In this document: one piece after another, positions 6,908 to 13,649 of the stretch
Numbering within the stretch: position 1 is the first letter of the stretch
Layout of the letters: each line of letters starts with the position of its first letter
From: Tidjanibacter sp.
GTDB taxonomy: Bacteria > Bacteroidota > Bacteroidia > Bacteroidales > Rikenellaceae
Direction of reading: 5' to 3'
Assembly: GCA_017630115.1 (NCBI GenBank)
Contig: JAGBVY010000034.1
Location: forward strand, 1 to 14,465
DNA: 14,465 nucleotides
Translations under genes and position numbers: made by a program
The notes under the pieces: model-generated
The model's input: the letters and a program-made list of their open reading frames with translations, nothing else
What the model was told of the DNA's origin: nothing
Database searches by the model: none

Positions 6908-8665
6908 TTATCTCTTTTTCTTCACTCCAAAGGTACTCTTTTTGCCTCGGTTTACAACTTTTTTCTCGCGAAAGAAATAACTTTTTTGCTGACACTTCTC
7001 CTCGCGGCTGTTAGCAACATAGACCTTCGTGCCTGTGTAGGGGTCTTCGCCGGTGTAGAACATCACCGAGGAGAGCGTCATAGGGGTGGGAGTGAGGTCT
7101 TGCACTTGGTCGGTCATAAGTCTTAGGGCCCTAACCTTTGTTGATAACTTTTTCATATCCTCCTCGGTGCAGCCCGGGTGGGAGGAGATAAAGTAGGGTA
7201 TGAGCTGATACCTTAGGCCATTCTCCTTGCATACTTTCTGGAAGAAGGAGTGTAGCTTCTCAAACTCCTCAAAGGGGGGCTTACGCATAAGCCTCAAAAC
7301 GTGTGATTCGGTGTGCTCGGGGGCTACTTTCAGTCGGCCCGATGTGTGGTGCAAAATCACCTCACGCATATAGCGGCCTCCGTCGTCGGGTATGTCGTAG
7401 CGGATACCACTGCCAATGAAGGCTCGCTTTATGCCACCCACAGCGCGCACCTTGCGGTAGAGTTCCAAGAGGGGTGTGAGGTCGCGGTTGAGGTTGGGGC
7501 AGGGGCGAGGCGTCAGGCACGAGGGGCGCACACAGCGTTTGCACAGCTCCTTGTTCTTGCCCCCAAGAGCATACATATCGGCCGAAGGACCGCCCACATC
7601 GGAGAGGTAGCCCTTGAAGTCGGCGAGGCACTTTATCTTCTCAATCTCGGCCAAGATGCTACGCTCACTACGCGAGGTTACAAACTTACCCTGATGGGCC
7701 GAGATGGTGCAGAACGAGCAGCCACCAAAGCAACCACGATGGATATTGACCGAATGTTTAATCATCTCATAGGCGGGTATGGTCTTGCCCTTGTAGCGGG
7801 GGTGGGGCAGGCGGGTGTAGGGTAAATCGAAGCTGTGGTCGAGCTGCTCGGTGGTCATCTGCTCATAGGGAGGGTTGATTACAACATACCGTCCCTCGGT
7901 GGGCTCAACGATGATGCGGTTTTGCTCCATACGGTTGCTCTCAACCTCCATCCTCGTGAAGTTCTCGCCAAAGGCACGTTTGTTTTTAAGACACTCCTCA
8001 TAGGGATGCATCCAGAGTAGTTGCTCCTCGGGCAACCTGTCGACCCACTCCTTGTCGGCTACATAAGCTACCTGAGGTAGCTTGCGTAGTAGCTTGGCAT
8101 TGAATCCGTTGCGTAGTGCTTTGGCTACCTCTATAATGCTCCTGTCGCCCATACCATACATCAGCAAATCGGCACCGCTCTCCACCAAAACCGAGGGTCT
8201 GAGCGAGTCGCTCCAATAGTCGTAGTGGGTGAGCCTGCGGAGCGAAGCCTCAATACCACCAATGATTACGGGCGTATGTGGATAGAGCTCTTTGAGGATG
8301 CGTGTATAGGTCCTGACGGCGTAGTCGGGGCGGAAACCAAAAGCCCCATCGGGGGTATAGGCGTCGTCGTGGCGCAGGCGCTTGGCGGCGGTGTAGTGAT
8401 TGACCATAGAGTCCATCGAGCCTGCCGAAACACCAAAAAATAGACGGGGCGCACCCAACTTGCGGAAGTCCCTCAAATCGTCCCTCCAATTGGGCTGAGG
8501 AACAATGGCCACACGGTAGCCTTCGGCCTCCAACAGACGACCTATGACGGCCACACCAAACGAGGGGTGGTCGATGTAGGCATCGCCCGAAAAGAGGATT
8601 ACATCAATGTAGTCCCAGCCAAGGGCCTCGACCTCTTTCACCGAAGTAGGTAGGAAACGTGACAT
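6908..8665 (-). CDS. ygiQ: YgiQ family radical SAM protein
   Basis: Radical SAM protein of 585 residues, UPF0313/YgiQ type. The N-terminal part (about 1-280) is the YgiQ-specific domain with FLPTSVKEVEALGWDYIDVI and GGIEASLRR (137-144). The radical SAM domain binds its 4Fe-4S cluster through C312, C316 and C319 in HRGCFGGCSFC. More cysteines follow in CKRCVRPSC and PRPCPNL, perhaps a second metal site. The basic C-terminus (KKVVNRGKKSTFGVKKKR) is typical. Members are usually 570-740 residues, so this is a complete short form. The reaction is not established as far as I know. Start ATG at 8663-8665. The next gene downstream, dnaB, follows after 9 bases. Confidence 0.93.
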   Translation of the reverse strand: MSRFLPTSVKEVEALGWDYIDVILFSGDAYIDHPSFGVAVIGRLLEAEGYRVAIVPQPNWRDDLRDFRKLGAPRLFFGVSAGSMDSMVNHYTAAKRLRHDDAYTPDGAFGFRPDYAVRTYTRILKELYPHTPVIIGGIEASLRRLTHYDYWSDSLRPSVLVESGADLLMYGMGDRSIIEVAKALRNGFNAKLLRKLPQVAYVADKEWVDRLPEEQLLWMHPYEECLKNKRAFGENFTRMEVESNRMEQNRIIVEPTEGRYVVINPPYEQMTTEQLDHSFDLPYTRLPHPRYKGKTIPAYEMIKHSVNIHRGCFGGCSFCTISAHQGKFVTSRSERSILAEIEKIKCLADFKGYLSDVGGPSADMYALGGKNKELCKRCVRPSCLTPRPCPNLNRDLTPLLELYRKVRAVGGIKRAFIGSGIRYDIPDDGGRYMREVILHHTSGRLKVAPEHTESHVLRLMRKPPFEEFEKLHSFFQKVCKENGLRYQLIPYFISSHPGCTEEDMKKLSTKVRALRLMTDQVQDLTPTPMTLSSVMFYTGEDPYTGTKVYVANSREEKCQQKSYFFREKKVVNRGKKSTFGVKKKR

Positions 8666-8672
8666 TCAAGTG

Positions 8673-8700
8673 GAAAGTTGAAAATTGAAAGTTGAAAATT
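8673..8700. repeat. Alternating heptads GAAAGTT/GAAAATT before ygiQ
   Basis: Four heptads, GAAAGTT, GAAAATT, GAAAGTT, GAAAATT, so an exact 14-base unit twice. They begin 7 bases upstream of the ygiQ start codon, in the 76-base gap to queA. Related in period and composition to the AATTTTG heptads elsewhere. No clear promoter is seen in this gap. Confidence 0.8.
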
Positions 8701-8741
8701 CTGAGGGAGCAGTATTACTCTTGCTTTTGTGTCTTGGGTTG

Positions 8742-9968
8742 TTAGATGTTTGACCGCTCTTTTGGGACAAAGAGCAGCGAACTGTCGCCATAGGAGAGGA
8801 AGCGGAAGCCGTTGTCCATAGCATAGCTATAAATCTCTCTCCAACTCTCGCCCACAATGGCTGAGATGAGCAGCAGCAGGGTGCTTTGGGGTTGGTGGAA
8901 ATTGGTCACAAGGCCGTCGATAATCCTAAAACGATAGTGGGGAGTAATCATAATTTGGGTGGCAGCCGAAAGGCTCTCTACACCCTCTTGTTCCATCCAA
9001 CCGGCCAGCGCCTCCAAAAGTTCGCCTCCCGTCACCTCTTCGGCAATCTCATATATCTCCCACTGACCAACAGCTCTATCGGCCTCGGGCGAACCACTCT
9101 TGATGACCCTCTGGCCGAGCGCCGAGAGCGACTCGATGGTGCGGGTGCTGGTTGTGCCCACCGAGATGATATGGCCGAGGTTGCGGATGAGGTTGCGGAG
9201 GGTGGTCAGGGTGATGACAAAATGCTCGGTGTGCATAGTGTGGCGGGTGGCGTCCTGCTCCTTGACAGGCAAGAATGTGCCTGCGCCAACGTGGAGCGTC
9301 ACCTCCTCGGTGGAGAATCCCTCGCTCAGGAGCTTCTCTATGAGCTGAGGAGTGAAATGCAGACCTGCTGTGGGAGCAGCCACCGACCCCTCAATGCGCG
9401 AATAGACAGTCTGGTAGCGGGTGTTGTCAATCTCCTGACTCTCACGATTCAGGTAGGGAGGGATGGGGATGCGACCCAAATGCTCAATAATCTCACCAAA
9501 GGTGGCGTCGGCATCCCAGCGGAATGTCACAACGTGCGATTTGTCTATCTGTTCGCCTCTGGTGGCCTCCAAAAGGCAGGTACGGCCGTTCATCTCAAAC
9601 CTGATTTCCAGCGCCCCGCTCTTCCACTTCTTCAATCCGCCCACCAAACAACGCCATTGACATTCGCCCCTAACGGAAAAGGCGTTTTCGTAGTCGGCCG
9701 GGGCGTGGGGCTCCAAGCAGAAAACCTCCACCCTCGCACCGCTGGGCTTGTGCATAATGAGCCTCGCGCGAAAAACACGAGTGTTGTTAAATACAAGCAA
9801 CGCCCCTGCGGGCAACTCCTCGGCAAGGTTGTAGAAGTGGCGCTGACTAATTTGGCCACTGCGCCAAACCAGCAGGTTGGAGTGGTCGCGCTCGTCGAGC
9901 GGATATTTGGCAATGCGCTCATCGGGCAACTCGTAGTTGTAGTCCTCTATGTTGATTGAGAAATTCAT
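8742..9968 (-). CDS. queA: S-adenosylmethionine:tRNA ribosyltransferase-isomerase QueA
   Basis: Transfers and isomerises the ribosyl part of SAM onto 7-aminomethyl-7-deazaguanine at tRNA position 34, giving epoxyqueuosine, the penultimate step of queuosine synthesis. The protein is 408 residues from the ATG at 9966-9968; E. coli QueA has 356, and Bacteroidota forms are often longer. Recognisable stretches: YELPDERIAKYP (12-23), NNTRV (61-65), GRIPIPPY (165-172), AAPTAGLHFT (197-206), LHVGAGTFLPV (225-235) and MHTEHF (245-250). An in-frame upstream extension of 45 codons runs into the RNase P RNA gene and is rejected as start. rnpB lies about 75 bases upstream on the same strand. Read-through from rnpB or a separate weak promoter near 9974 are both possible. 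Confidence 0.95.
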   Translation of the reverse strand: MNFSINIEDYNYELPDERIAKYPLDERDHSNLLVWRSGQISQRHFYNLAEELPAGALLVFNNTRVFRARLIMHKPSGARVEVFCLEPHAPADYENAFSVRGECQWRCLVGGLKKWKSGALEIRFEMNGRTCLLEATRGEQIDKSHVVTFRWDADATFGEIIEHLGRIPIPPYLNRESQEIDNTRYQTVYSRIEGSVAAPTAGLHFTPQLIEKLLSEGFSTEEVTLHVGAGTFLPVKEQDATRHTMHTEHFVITLTTLRNLIRNLGHIISVGTTSTRTIESLSALGQRVIKSGSPEADRAVGQWEIYEIAEEVTGGELLEALAGWMEQEGVESLSAATQIMITPHYRFRIIDGLVTNFHQPQSTLLLLISAIVGESWREIYSYAMDNGFRFLSYGDSSLLFVPKERSNI

Positions 9969-9973
9969 CGAAA

Positions 9974-10004
9974 CAAATCTATGTGACCCCTTGTGAGGGC
10001 CACA
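9974..10004 (-). promoter_or_regulatory. Possible queA promoter giving a nearly leaderless mRNA
   Basis: On the minus strand TAGATTTG (9974-9981) fits the Bacteroidota -7 consensus TAnnTTTG. Nineteen bases upstream is TGTG (10001-10004), three of four bases of the -33 TTTG. The transcript would start within a few bases of the queA ATG at 9968, leaving little or no leader. Confidence 0.4.
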
Positions 10005-10030
10005 ACGTGGCAGTGTGTGTAAAAACTGAA

Positions 10031-10039
10031 AAAAAGGAT
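10031..10039 (-). terminator. T-tract after rnpB
   Basis: Just past the P1 helix of RNase P RNA, the minus strand reads CCTTTTTTTC. The P1 stem (10044-10050 with 10436-10442) closes the RNA, and the following T-run could release the polymerase. No separate stem of its own is seen, so this is a weak call. Confidence 0.35.
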
Positions 10040-10041
10040 AT

Positions 10042-10446
10042 TCGGCGTGGCGTGTAAGCCGAGTTCTGTACCGCTGGGCCCACTTCGGAGCGGTTGCACG
10101 CAACCCTTCCTCGGCGGAGCGGCCTTCGTCATTAATCTATACACTATGCTCACGCATAGGTTAAAGCACTCTACCCCTCGACATCGGGCGAGCAACCCTA
10201 CATACTGTCGATATACTTGAGCTTGCAACCCGTCGGTAGTACTGTCCCCAATGTATTGCTACACGGGCGGTGGGCTCTTACCCCGCCTTTTCACCCTTAC
10301 TCCACCGAGGTGGGGCGGTTATTTTCTGTTACCTTCAACCTTGCCGTTGCCGACAACTTTCCGTTAGAAAGCACGGTGCTCTGCGTTGCTCGGACTTTCC
10401 TCTCCCTCCCTAAAAGGGAGGCAGCGACGAAACCCCCACGCCAAAT
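10042..10446 (-). ncRNA. rnpB: RNase P RNA, bacterial class A
   Basis: Catalytic RNA that trims the 5' leader from tRNA precursors, about 405 nt. Minus-strand signatures: the 5' conserved P4 sequence GAGGAAAGTCCG (+10391-10402), CAGAGCAC shortly after it, the specificity-domain block GGTAAGAGCCCACCGC, and the 3' conserved ACAGAACTCGGCTTA (+10055-10069) that pairs back to form P4. P1 pairs GGCGTGG (+10436-10442) with CCACGCC (+10044-10050). A strong promoter lies just upstream at 10454-10484. The P3 arm is a short CCTCCC/GGGAGG hairpin. Ends are placed from P1 and the promoter, good to a few bases. No start codon or reading frame in this stretch should be taken as coding. Confidence 0.97.
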
Positions 10447-10453
10447 ATCGCCA

Positions 10454-10484
10454 CAAAGATATATATTTTTTGTCTAACGACAAA
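10454..10484 (-). promoter_or_regulatory. rnpB promoter, Bacteroidota consensus
   Basis: On the minus strand TTTG (10481-10484), a 19-base AT-rich spacer, then TATCTTTG (10454-10461). This matches the Bacteroidota primary sigma factor consensus TTTG-N19-TAnnTTTG exactly. The expected start, about seven bases on, coincides with the 5' end of RNase P RNA near 10446. Confidence 0.88.
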
Positions 10485-10494
10485 GGTTATATTA

Positions 10495-10543
10495 ACGTCT
10501 GCCGTCTACCGTCTACCGTCTACCGTCTACCGTCTAACGTCAA
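10495..10543. repeat. Seven-unit heptad array (CCGTCTA)n
   Basis: Seven units in exact 7-base phase: ACGTCTG, five copies of CCGTCTA, then ACGTCAA. The outer units are degenerate. It begins 11 bases upstream of the rnpB -33 element. The same heptad family, inverted, is at 843-856. Confidence 0.9.
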
Positions 10544-10545
10544 CT

Positions 10546-10608
10546 AGCCTTAAAGGCATTAAGGGCATTAGGGGCCTTAGGGGCATATAGGCCCTAACTT
10601 CCCTAACC
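10546..10608. repeat. Mosaic of decaying 9-base repeats
   Basis: Seven 9-mers in exact phase that change gradually: AGCCTTAAA, GGCATTAAG, GGCATTAGG, GGCCTTAGG, GGCATATAG, GCCCTAACT, TCCCTAACC. The ATAG-GCCC to CCCTAA transition also occurs, in the same order, in the mosaic at 89-201. Bases 10609-10624 contain nothing I can name. Confidence 0.8.
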
Positions 10609-10624
10609 TCTCAAAAATATACTC

Positions 10625-10756
10625 TCAACTTTTTAATTTCCCTTGCCACTTTCTGTCCACGCTCAGCCAATAATCCCGGCCTTCGGGGGTGGCGGACCAG
10701 TCGAAGGCGTGGGCGAAGATGAACTCCGTCTCCCCCGCCTCCCACAGAGCTGCATC
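10625..10756 (-). pseudogene. 3' fragment of a relative of the 81-residue protein gene at 13193-13438
   Basis: Read on the minus strand this gives about 44 residues ending in a TGA at 10625-10627, aligned with the last part of the 81-residue protein: both contain ALWEAGE, FAHAFDWSATPEG and a late KW. Thirty-four bases (10686-10719) are identical to 13257-13290, and similarity continues to 10756, where it stops abruptly inside the reading frame. No start codon, promoter or 5' half is present. Beyond the break, sequence composition changes to AT-rich DNA leading into the nuclease-like gene on the other strand. The C-terminal ends differ (WQGKLKS here, WNELIYRK in the intact protein), so this is a diverged paralogue cut off by rearrangement rather than a recent exact duplication. 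Confidence 0.82.
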
Positions 10757-10815
10757 TGGTGTGTTTTCATATTGCTATTTTGTCAAGTAGTCAATGGTTT
10801 TATGAAAAAAAACTA

Positions 10816-10823
10816 TAATTTTG
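10816..10823 (+). promoter_or_regulatory. Possible -7 element for the nuclease-like gene
   Basis: TAATTTTG matches TAnnTTTG and lies 35 bases before the ATG at 10859. A start about seven bases downstream would give a leader of roughly 30 bases. No good TTTG is found 19-21 bases upstream. Confidence 0.45.
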
Positions 10824-10858
10824 TAGAAGGTAGCAATAAACTCAAAAGATTAATAATT

Positions 10859-11506
10859 ATGGATATGAATTGGAAGAAAGAGGTCTATAAAATCCTCAAA
10901 GACAACGAAAAGTTATTGGACGAAAGACATAGAGGTTTTGTTGATCTCATCAACACACCTCTGAGGTTTAACCTTTCAAAGCCAAAAGAGGTTGGTAAGC
11001 CTAGCGATTCCAATAGCGGCGAAACCAAGTGGCAACGAGAATTGTATGACAGTGAGCCTACAAGAGTCTTATGGTATGATATTGAACTCCCCATTGGGCA
11101 AAAACAAAGCCCCAAATCACGTTGGATCAGCACGCGAGTAGATATGATTGGCGAATTGGATGGTCGCCCTATTATCTGTGAATTAAAAAAATGCAACAAG
11201 AAAGAGGACCCATTAGATGCACTCATACAGTTGTTGGCATATTACAGTATGATTAAGCAAAATGCCAAACTTTTGGACAGTAGGAACATTCATCATACCA
11301 ATGCACGCAATAGGGAGTTTAGGTGGGTTGATATTGCTAAAAACAACCCGATACTAATGCTTCGGGCAGATGAGGAAGGATATTGGAGCTATTGGGAAAA
11401 GAGTTTCACCGAGCCAAGAAAAAAAGCCTTCAATGCTATGATGGATGCGTGCAAAAGGAGTGGCGTGGAGATACAGATTTGGAATAAGAGAGGACTTCGC
11501 AAATAG
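10859..11506 (+). CDS. Uncharacterised protein with PD-(D/E)XK nuclease signature
   Basis: Protein of 215 residues; I do not recognise a named family. The middle shows the layout of a PD-(D/E)XK nuclease core: E77 in YDIELPIG, D95 in RVDMIGEL, then E108-x-K110 in IICELKK, followed by a helix with Q124 and Y128 (DALIQLLAYYS). There is no signal peptide or membrane segment. The reading frame is open 72 codons further upstream, but that part crosses the pseudogene fragment and the -7 element, so the ATG at 10859 (or 10865) is preferred. It is the only plus-strand gene in the window and is AT-rich: hand counts give 20 of 60 G+C at 10861-10920 and 27 of 60 at 11101-11160, against 35 of 60 at 9001-9060. 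This suggests recent acquisition. Nuclease activity is inference from the motif. Confidence 0.75.
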   Translation: MDMNWKKEVYKILKDNEKLLDERHRGFVDLINTPLRFNLSKPKEVGKPSDSNSGETKWQRELYDSEPTRVLWYDIELPIGQKQSPKSRWISTRVDMIGELDGRPIICELKKCNKKEDPLDALIQLLAYYSMIKQNAKLLDSRNIHHTNARNREFRWVDIAKNNPILMLRADEEGYWSYWEKSFTEPRKKAFNAMMDACKRSGVEIQIWNKRGLRK

Positions 11507-11526
11507 ACCATTTGCAAATCCCCATA

Positions 11527-11567
11527 AAATGCAGAGCCTATGCCTCAATGGTATAGGCTCTGCATTT
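11527..11567. terminator. Bidirectional terminator between convergent genes
   Basis: A perfect 15-bp stem (11527-11541 with 11553-11567, AAATGCAGAGCCTAT and its complement) encloses an 11-base loop. The stem base is A/T on both strands, but the T-runs are short (TTTC on plus, TTTTAT on minus). It lies between the stop codons of the nuclease-like gene and the hydrolase gene and can serve both. Confidence 0.85.
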
Positions 11568-11581
11568 CAATATAGGGGTAT

Positions 11582-12847
11582 CTATATCTTTATTCCACGC
11601 AGGGAATCCTCTGTGGAAATTATTTTGGCTTTAAGGTCGTCGGGCAGGTCTAGGGAGTGGAAATCACTTGAAGCCTCCTTGTGGATAGGGATAATGGCAG
11701 AACGAGGATTGAGAGTCCTACACACCAACTCAATGGCTTGTGGCGATGCGTGCCCCGAAGTGTGGATATACTCCACCTTGCACCCAAACGAATCAACAAA
11801 TTCCCTGAGGGTAGGTTGCTCGTCGAGGTAGCCGTGGTACTGCGAGTAGATGCATAGCGTTTCGTTGAGGTCGATGTGTTCCTTCAAGAAGTTTATCCAC
11901 TTGCGGAAAGTGCTATTATTGCGAACAATCATCGTGAAACCATTTTTGAACATCTGTCGGTGCAGCGACTCGCTTTTGAGCGACATTTGCCGTGCATTTT
12001 TGATTATATAGAGCGGTGAGCATTTGCCCGAATGGGTGGTAAGTGTGTCGAGCTGTTGCTTTTGGTATGTGTCGCACACAAAAGGTCGCCCACGAAACTC
12101 CTGAGTGGCCTTGTGTAGCCCTGCAAGGCGGTCGAAGTTGGTCGAGGAACAGACCACAAAGATATTCTTATAGAGCTTCATCTGCTCTTTCATCTCCTGC
12201 ATAATTTGTTGCTCGGTATGGGTGGCACTCGATGAGCGAGAGAGCATTGTGCCCTCAATAATCAACACATCAACACAGACAATGCTCTCTATTGTTGGGA
12301 GTAGCTCTGGGCCAATAAAACCGTGGTCGCGGAAGTCGCCAGTGTGCAAAATGCGCTTGCCGTCACACTCAACAAGGAGCATATAGGAGTCGCCTGCCGA
12401 GTGGCTGACAAGGTAGGGAGTAAGTTTAATGTCGCCAATGTAGAACGCCTGCTCTTGGGCATAAGTGCAAAACCCATCCACACGCAAGAGTGCTTGGGAT
12501 AGTTCGTCTGCTCGTTGTGTACGACCTGCTCGTTGAGCCGTGCGCAGTTGTTCCTTTAAGGTGTTTTGCATTACCTCACGCCCCATAGCCCCCATGTATT
12601 GGGGGATGTCTTCGGGAATGTGGGCAAAAAAGCCTGCGTGGTCGCCGTGATTGTGGGTGTACACAACGGCAGAAACACCCTCCAAAAGTGTGGAGAGTGT
12701 TGTGGGGGTGTCGTACTTGTCGGGCTCATCATTCTCGCTGGGGAGGTTGTGCCCCAAGTCAATGAATATCTTATTCCCACTCTCGGAACATATCTCCGTT
12801 ATGCAACCACCAATTTGGTCGGCCCCCCTATGTATGGTAATCTTCAT
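11582..12847 (-). CDS. RNase J/CPSF-like metallo-beta-lactamase, beta-CASP hydrolase
   Basis: Protein of 421 residues from the ATG at 12845-12847; a longer in-frame version runs through the preceding gene and is rejected. Zinc ligands are visible: motif II THNHGDH (64-70: H65, H67, D69, H70), a probable motif III histidine H149, and motif IV HTGDF (D171). An acidic beta-CASP motif A is likely at E198 in LIIEGTML. Near the end, HTSGHAS (362-368) and PIHKE (H389) match the C-terminal histidine motifs of RNase J and CPSF-type nucleases. RNase J is usually about 550 residues with an extra C-terminal domain, absent here. RNA or DNA cleavage is therefore likely by family, but substrate unknown. It is the last gene of the operon, with a 4-base ATGA overlap with the 114-residue gene, which implies translational coupling and a shared task. 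Confidence 0.85.
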   Translation of the reverse strand: MKITIHRGADQIGGCITEICSESGNKIFIDLGHNLPSENDEPDKYDTPTTLSTLLEGVSAVVYTHNHGDHAGFFAHIPEDIPQYMGAMGREVMQNTLKEQLRTAQRAGRTQRADELSQALLRVDGFCTYAQEQAFYIGDIKLTPYLVSHSAGDSYMLLVECDGKRILHTGDFRDHGFIGPELLPTIESIVCVDVLIIEGTMLSRSSSATHTEQQIMQEMKEQMKLYKNIFVVCSSTNFDRLAGLHKATQEFRGRPFVCDTYQKQQLDTLTTHSGKCSPLYIIKNARQMSLKSESLHRQMFKNGFTMIVRNNSTFRKWINFLKEHIDLNETLCIYSQYHGYLDEQPTLREFVDSFGCKVEYIHTSGHASPQAIELVCRTLNPRSAIIPIHKEASSDFHSLDLPDDLKAKIISTEDSLRGIKI

Positions 12848-13188
12848 AATACGGGGACTTCTACTATTAGCGCAATTTTGTCTTGATCCTCGAACTGCTC
12901 TTTGGTGATGGGATTTGCAAAATACTCCATTTCGCCCAGCCGTATGTGGTGGCATTGCAGGCGCAAATACTCGTGGTTGCAACGCCCAATAGCCCAGTGA
13001 TTACCCCTAAAAGCGATGTGTGCAATTCGTTTGTTGTAGTTATCGAAAAGCACAAAGTAGAGCGACTCGTCGTGGGAAATGATACCACCCTCTTCGGGAG
13101 TGATTGTAACCTGTTTGTGTGTCAACTGAGGCTCAGTTAGGTGTGTTATTACCTCAATAAAAATGTCCCTTGTCGTTTTCATTATCAT
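12844..13188 (-). CDS. Uncharacterised 114-residue protein coupled to the beta-CASP hydrolase
   Basis: I do not recognise this family with confidence. The protein is soluble, without cysteine pairs of the zinc-ribbon type or membrane segments. A helical start (MKTTRDIFIEVITHL) is followed by beta-rich sequence: SLYFVLFDNYNKRIAHIAFRG, then HWAIG, and a C-terminal helix ITKEQFEDQDKIA. The strand pattern around RIAHIAFRG faintly recalls the small N-terminal-like domain seen with some type I restriction R subunits, but this is only an impression. Two starts are possible, 13188 and 13182, two codons apart. Its TGA (12844-12846) overlaps the ATG of the hydrolase. Only four bases separate it from the 81-residue gene upstream. 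Partner or specificity factor of the hydrolase is the simplest inference. Confidence 0.75.
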   Translation of the reverse strand: MIMKTTRDIFIEVITHLTEPQLTHKQVTITPEEGGIISHDESLYFVLFDNYNKRIAHIAFRGNHWAIGRCNHEYLRLQCHHIRLGEMEYFANPITKEQFEDQDKIALIVEVPVL

Positions 13189-13192
13189 CTAA

Positions 13193-13438
13193 TTATTTTC
13201 TGTATATAAGTTCATTCCACTTTTGGTCTATCGCACGCCAGAAATTGCTCCCCTCAGGGGTGGCGGACCAGTCGAAGGCGTGGGCGAAGAGATACTCCGC
13301 CTCCCCCGCCTCCCACAGAGCTGCATCGAGGGCGGTGTGGCCGTTGTGGAGCAGAAATGCAAGGTCGAATTGAGCCTCACACTCTTCCTCGCGCAGAAAT
13401 GAGCGAAACTGCTGGTAGCTATCGGCTCTCAATCCCAT
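13193..13438 (-). CDS. Uncharacterised 81-residue protein (intact relative of the fragment at 10625)
   Basis: Soluble protein of 81 residues, family unknown to me. From the ATG at 13436-13438 it reads MGLRADSYQQFRSFL, then an acidic helix, HNGHTALDAALWEAGEAEY, FAHAFDWSATPEG and a final WNELIYRK. It is rich in tryptophan, alanine and acidic residues and looks all-helical. The ATG lies inside the 3' end of the zinc-ribbon gene, overlapping 10 bases, which argues for this start rather than the upstream in-frame one. A broken paralogue of its C-terminal half is found 2.5 kb away at 10625-10756, on the same strand. HNGHTALDAAL has the look of an ankyrin turn, but no full repeat is present. Confidence 0.72.
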   Translation of the reverse strand: MGLRADSYQQFRSFLREEECEAQFDLAFLLHNGHTALDAALWEAGEAEYLFAHAFDWSATPEGSNFWRAIDQKWNELIYRK

Positions 13439-13638
13439 AGGATTTGCTCTTGGATGTGGTTGGCAAAGTCGTCGTCGAGGGGGTTGTAGCGTTTGTGGCA
13501 GACGGGGCAATAGAATGGTGCACGCTCATCCACAGCTACCTCGCCACACCCCACGCAGGCATAGATTAGACCCACGCCCACCTGATGTTCAAACTGAGCA
13601 CCGCAGCGCTCACACTCTATTCGGTAGATTACTCCCAT
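13429..13638 (-). CDS. Small zinc-ribbon protein with three CxxC motifs
   Basis: Protein of 69 residues from the ATG at 13636-13638. Three pairs of cysteines are visible: C9/C12 (CERC), C28/C31 (CVGC) and C44/C47 (CPVC), followed by H48. This is a rubredoxin- or zinc-ribbon-like fold that should bind one or more Zn2+. The C-terminus (NPLDDDFANHIQEQILWD) is acidic. The start is fixed by an unusually good Shine-Dalgarno sequence, GGAGG at seven bases from the ATG, which overlaps the stop codon of the gene before it. A TTG further upstream is in frame but lacks such a site. Such small ribbons often mediate nucleic acid or protein contacts, but the role here is unknown. Confidence 0.78.
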   Translation of the reverse strand: MGVIYRIECERCGAQFEHQVGVGLIYACVGCGEVAVDERAPFYCPVCHKRYNPLDDDFANHIQEQILWD

Positions 13639-13649
13639 ATCTGCCCCTC

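Noticed and set aside
4323..9959. Long plus-strand reading frames at 4323-5171, 5168-5962, 6023-7126 and 8886-9959
   Set aside because: They are antisense to yifB, dnaB, ygiQ and queA, whose proteins are clearly recognised; the plus-strand products show no domain and follow from GC-rich codon use on the other strand.
9969..10040. preQ1 riboswitch ahead of queA
   Set aside because: No aptamer-like H-type pseudoknot with an A-rich tail could be recognised; only small hairpins are visible.
9969..10103. N-terminal extension of QueA by 45 residues
   Set aside because: It lies partly in the RNase P RNA gene and carries no QueA sequence; the ATG at 9968 fits the family.
10495..10608. CRISPR array
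   Set aside because: Units are 7 or 9 bases, contiguous and without spacers; no cas genes nearby.
10643..10858. 72-residue N-terminal extension of the nuclease-like protein
   Set aside because: It crosses the antisense pseudogene fragment and a -7 element, and its composition differs from the rest of the protein.
11582..12847. Detached hydrolase domain of the short ComEC
   Set aside because: The protein has RNase J/beta-CASP C-terminal motifs and sits in an unrelated operon 8 kb away; short ComEC forms are common in the phylum.
12848..12982. Longer N-terminus for the beta-CASP hydrolase
   Set aside because: It reads through the 114-residue gene in another frame; the ATGA overlap and the MKITIHRGADQIGG start fit better.
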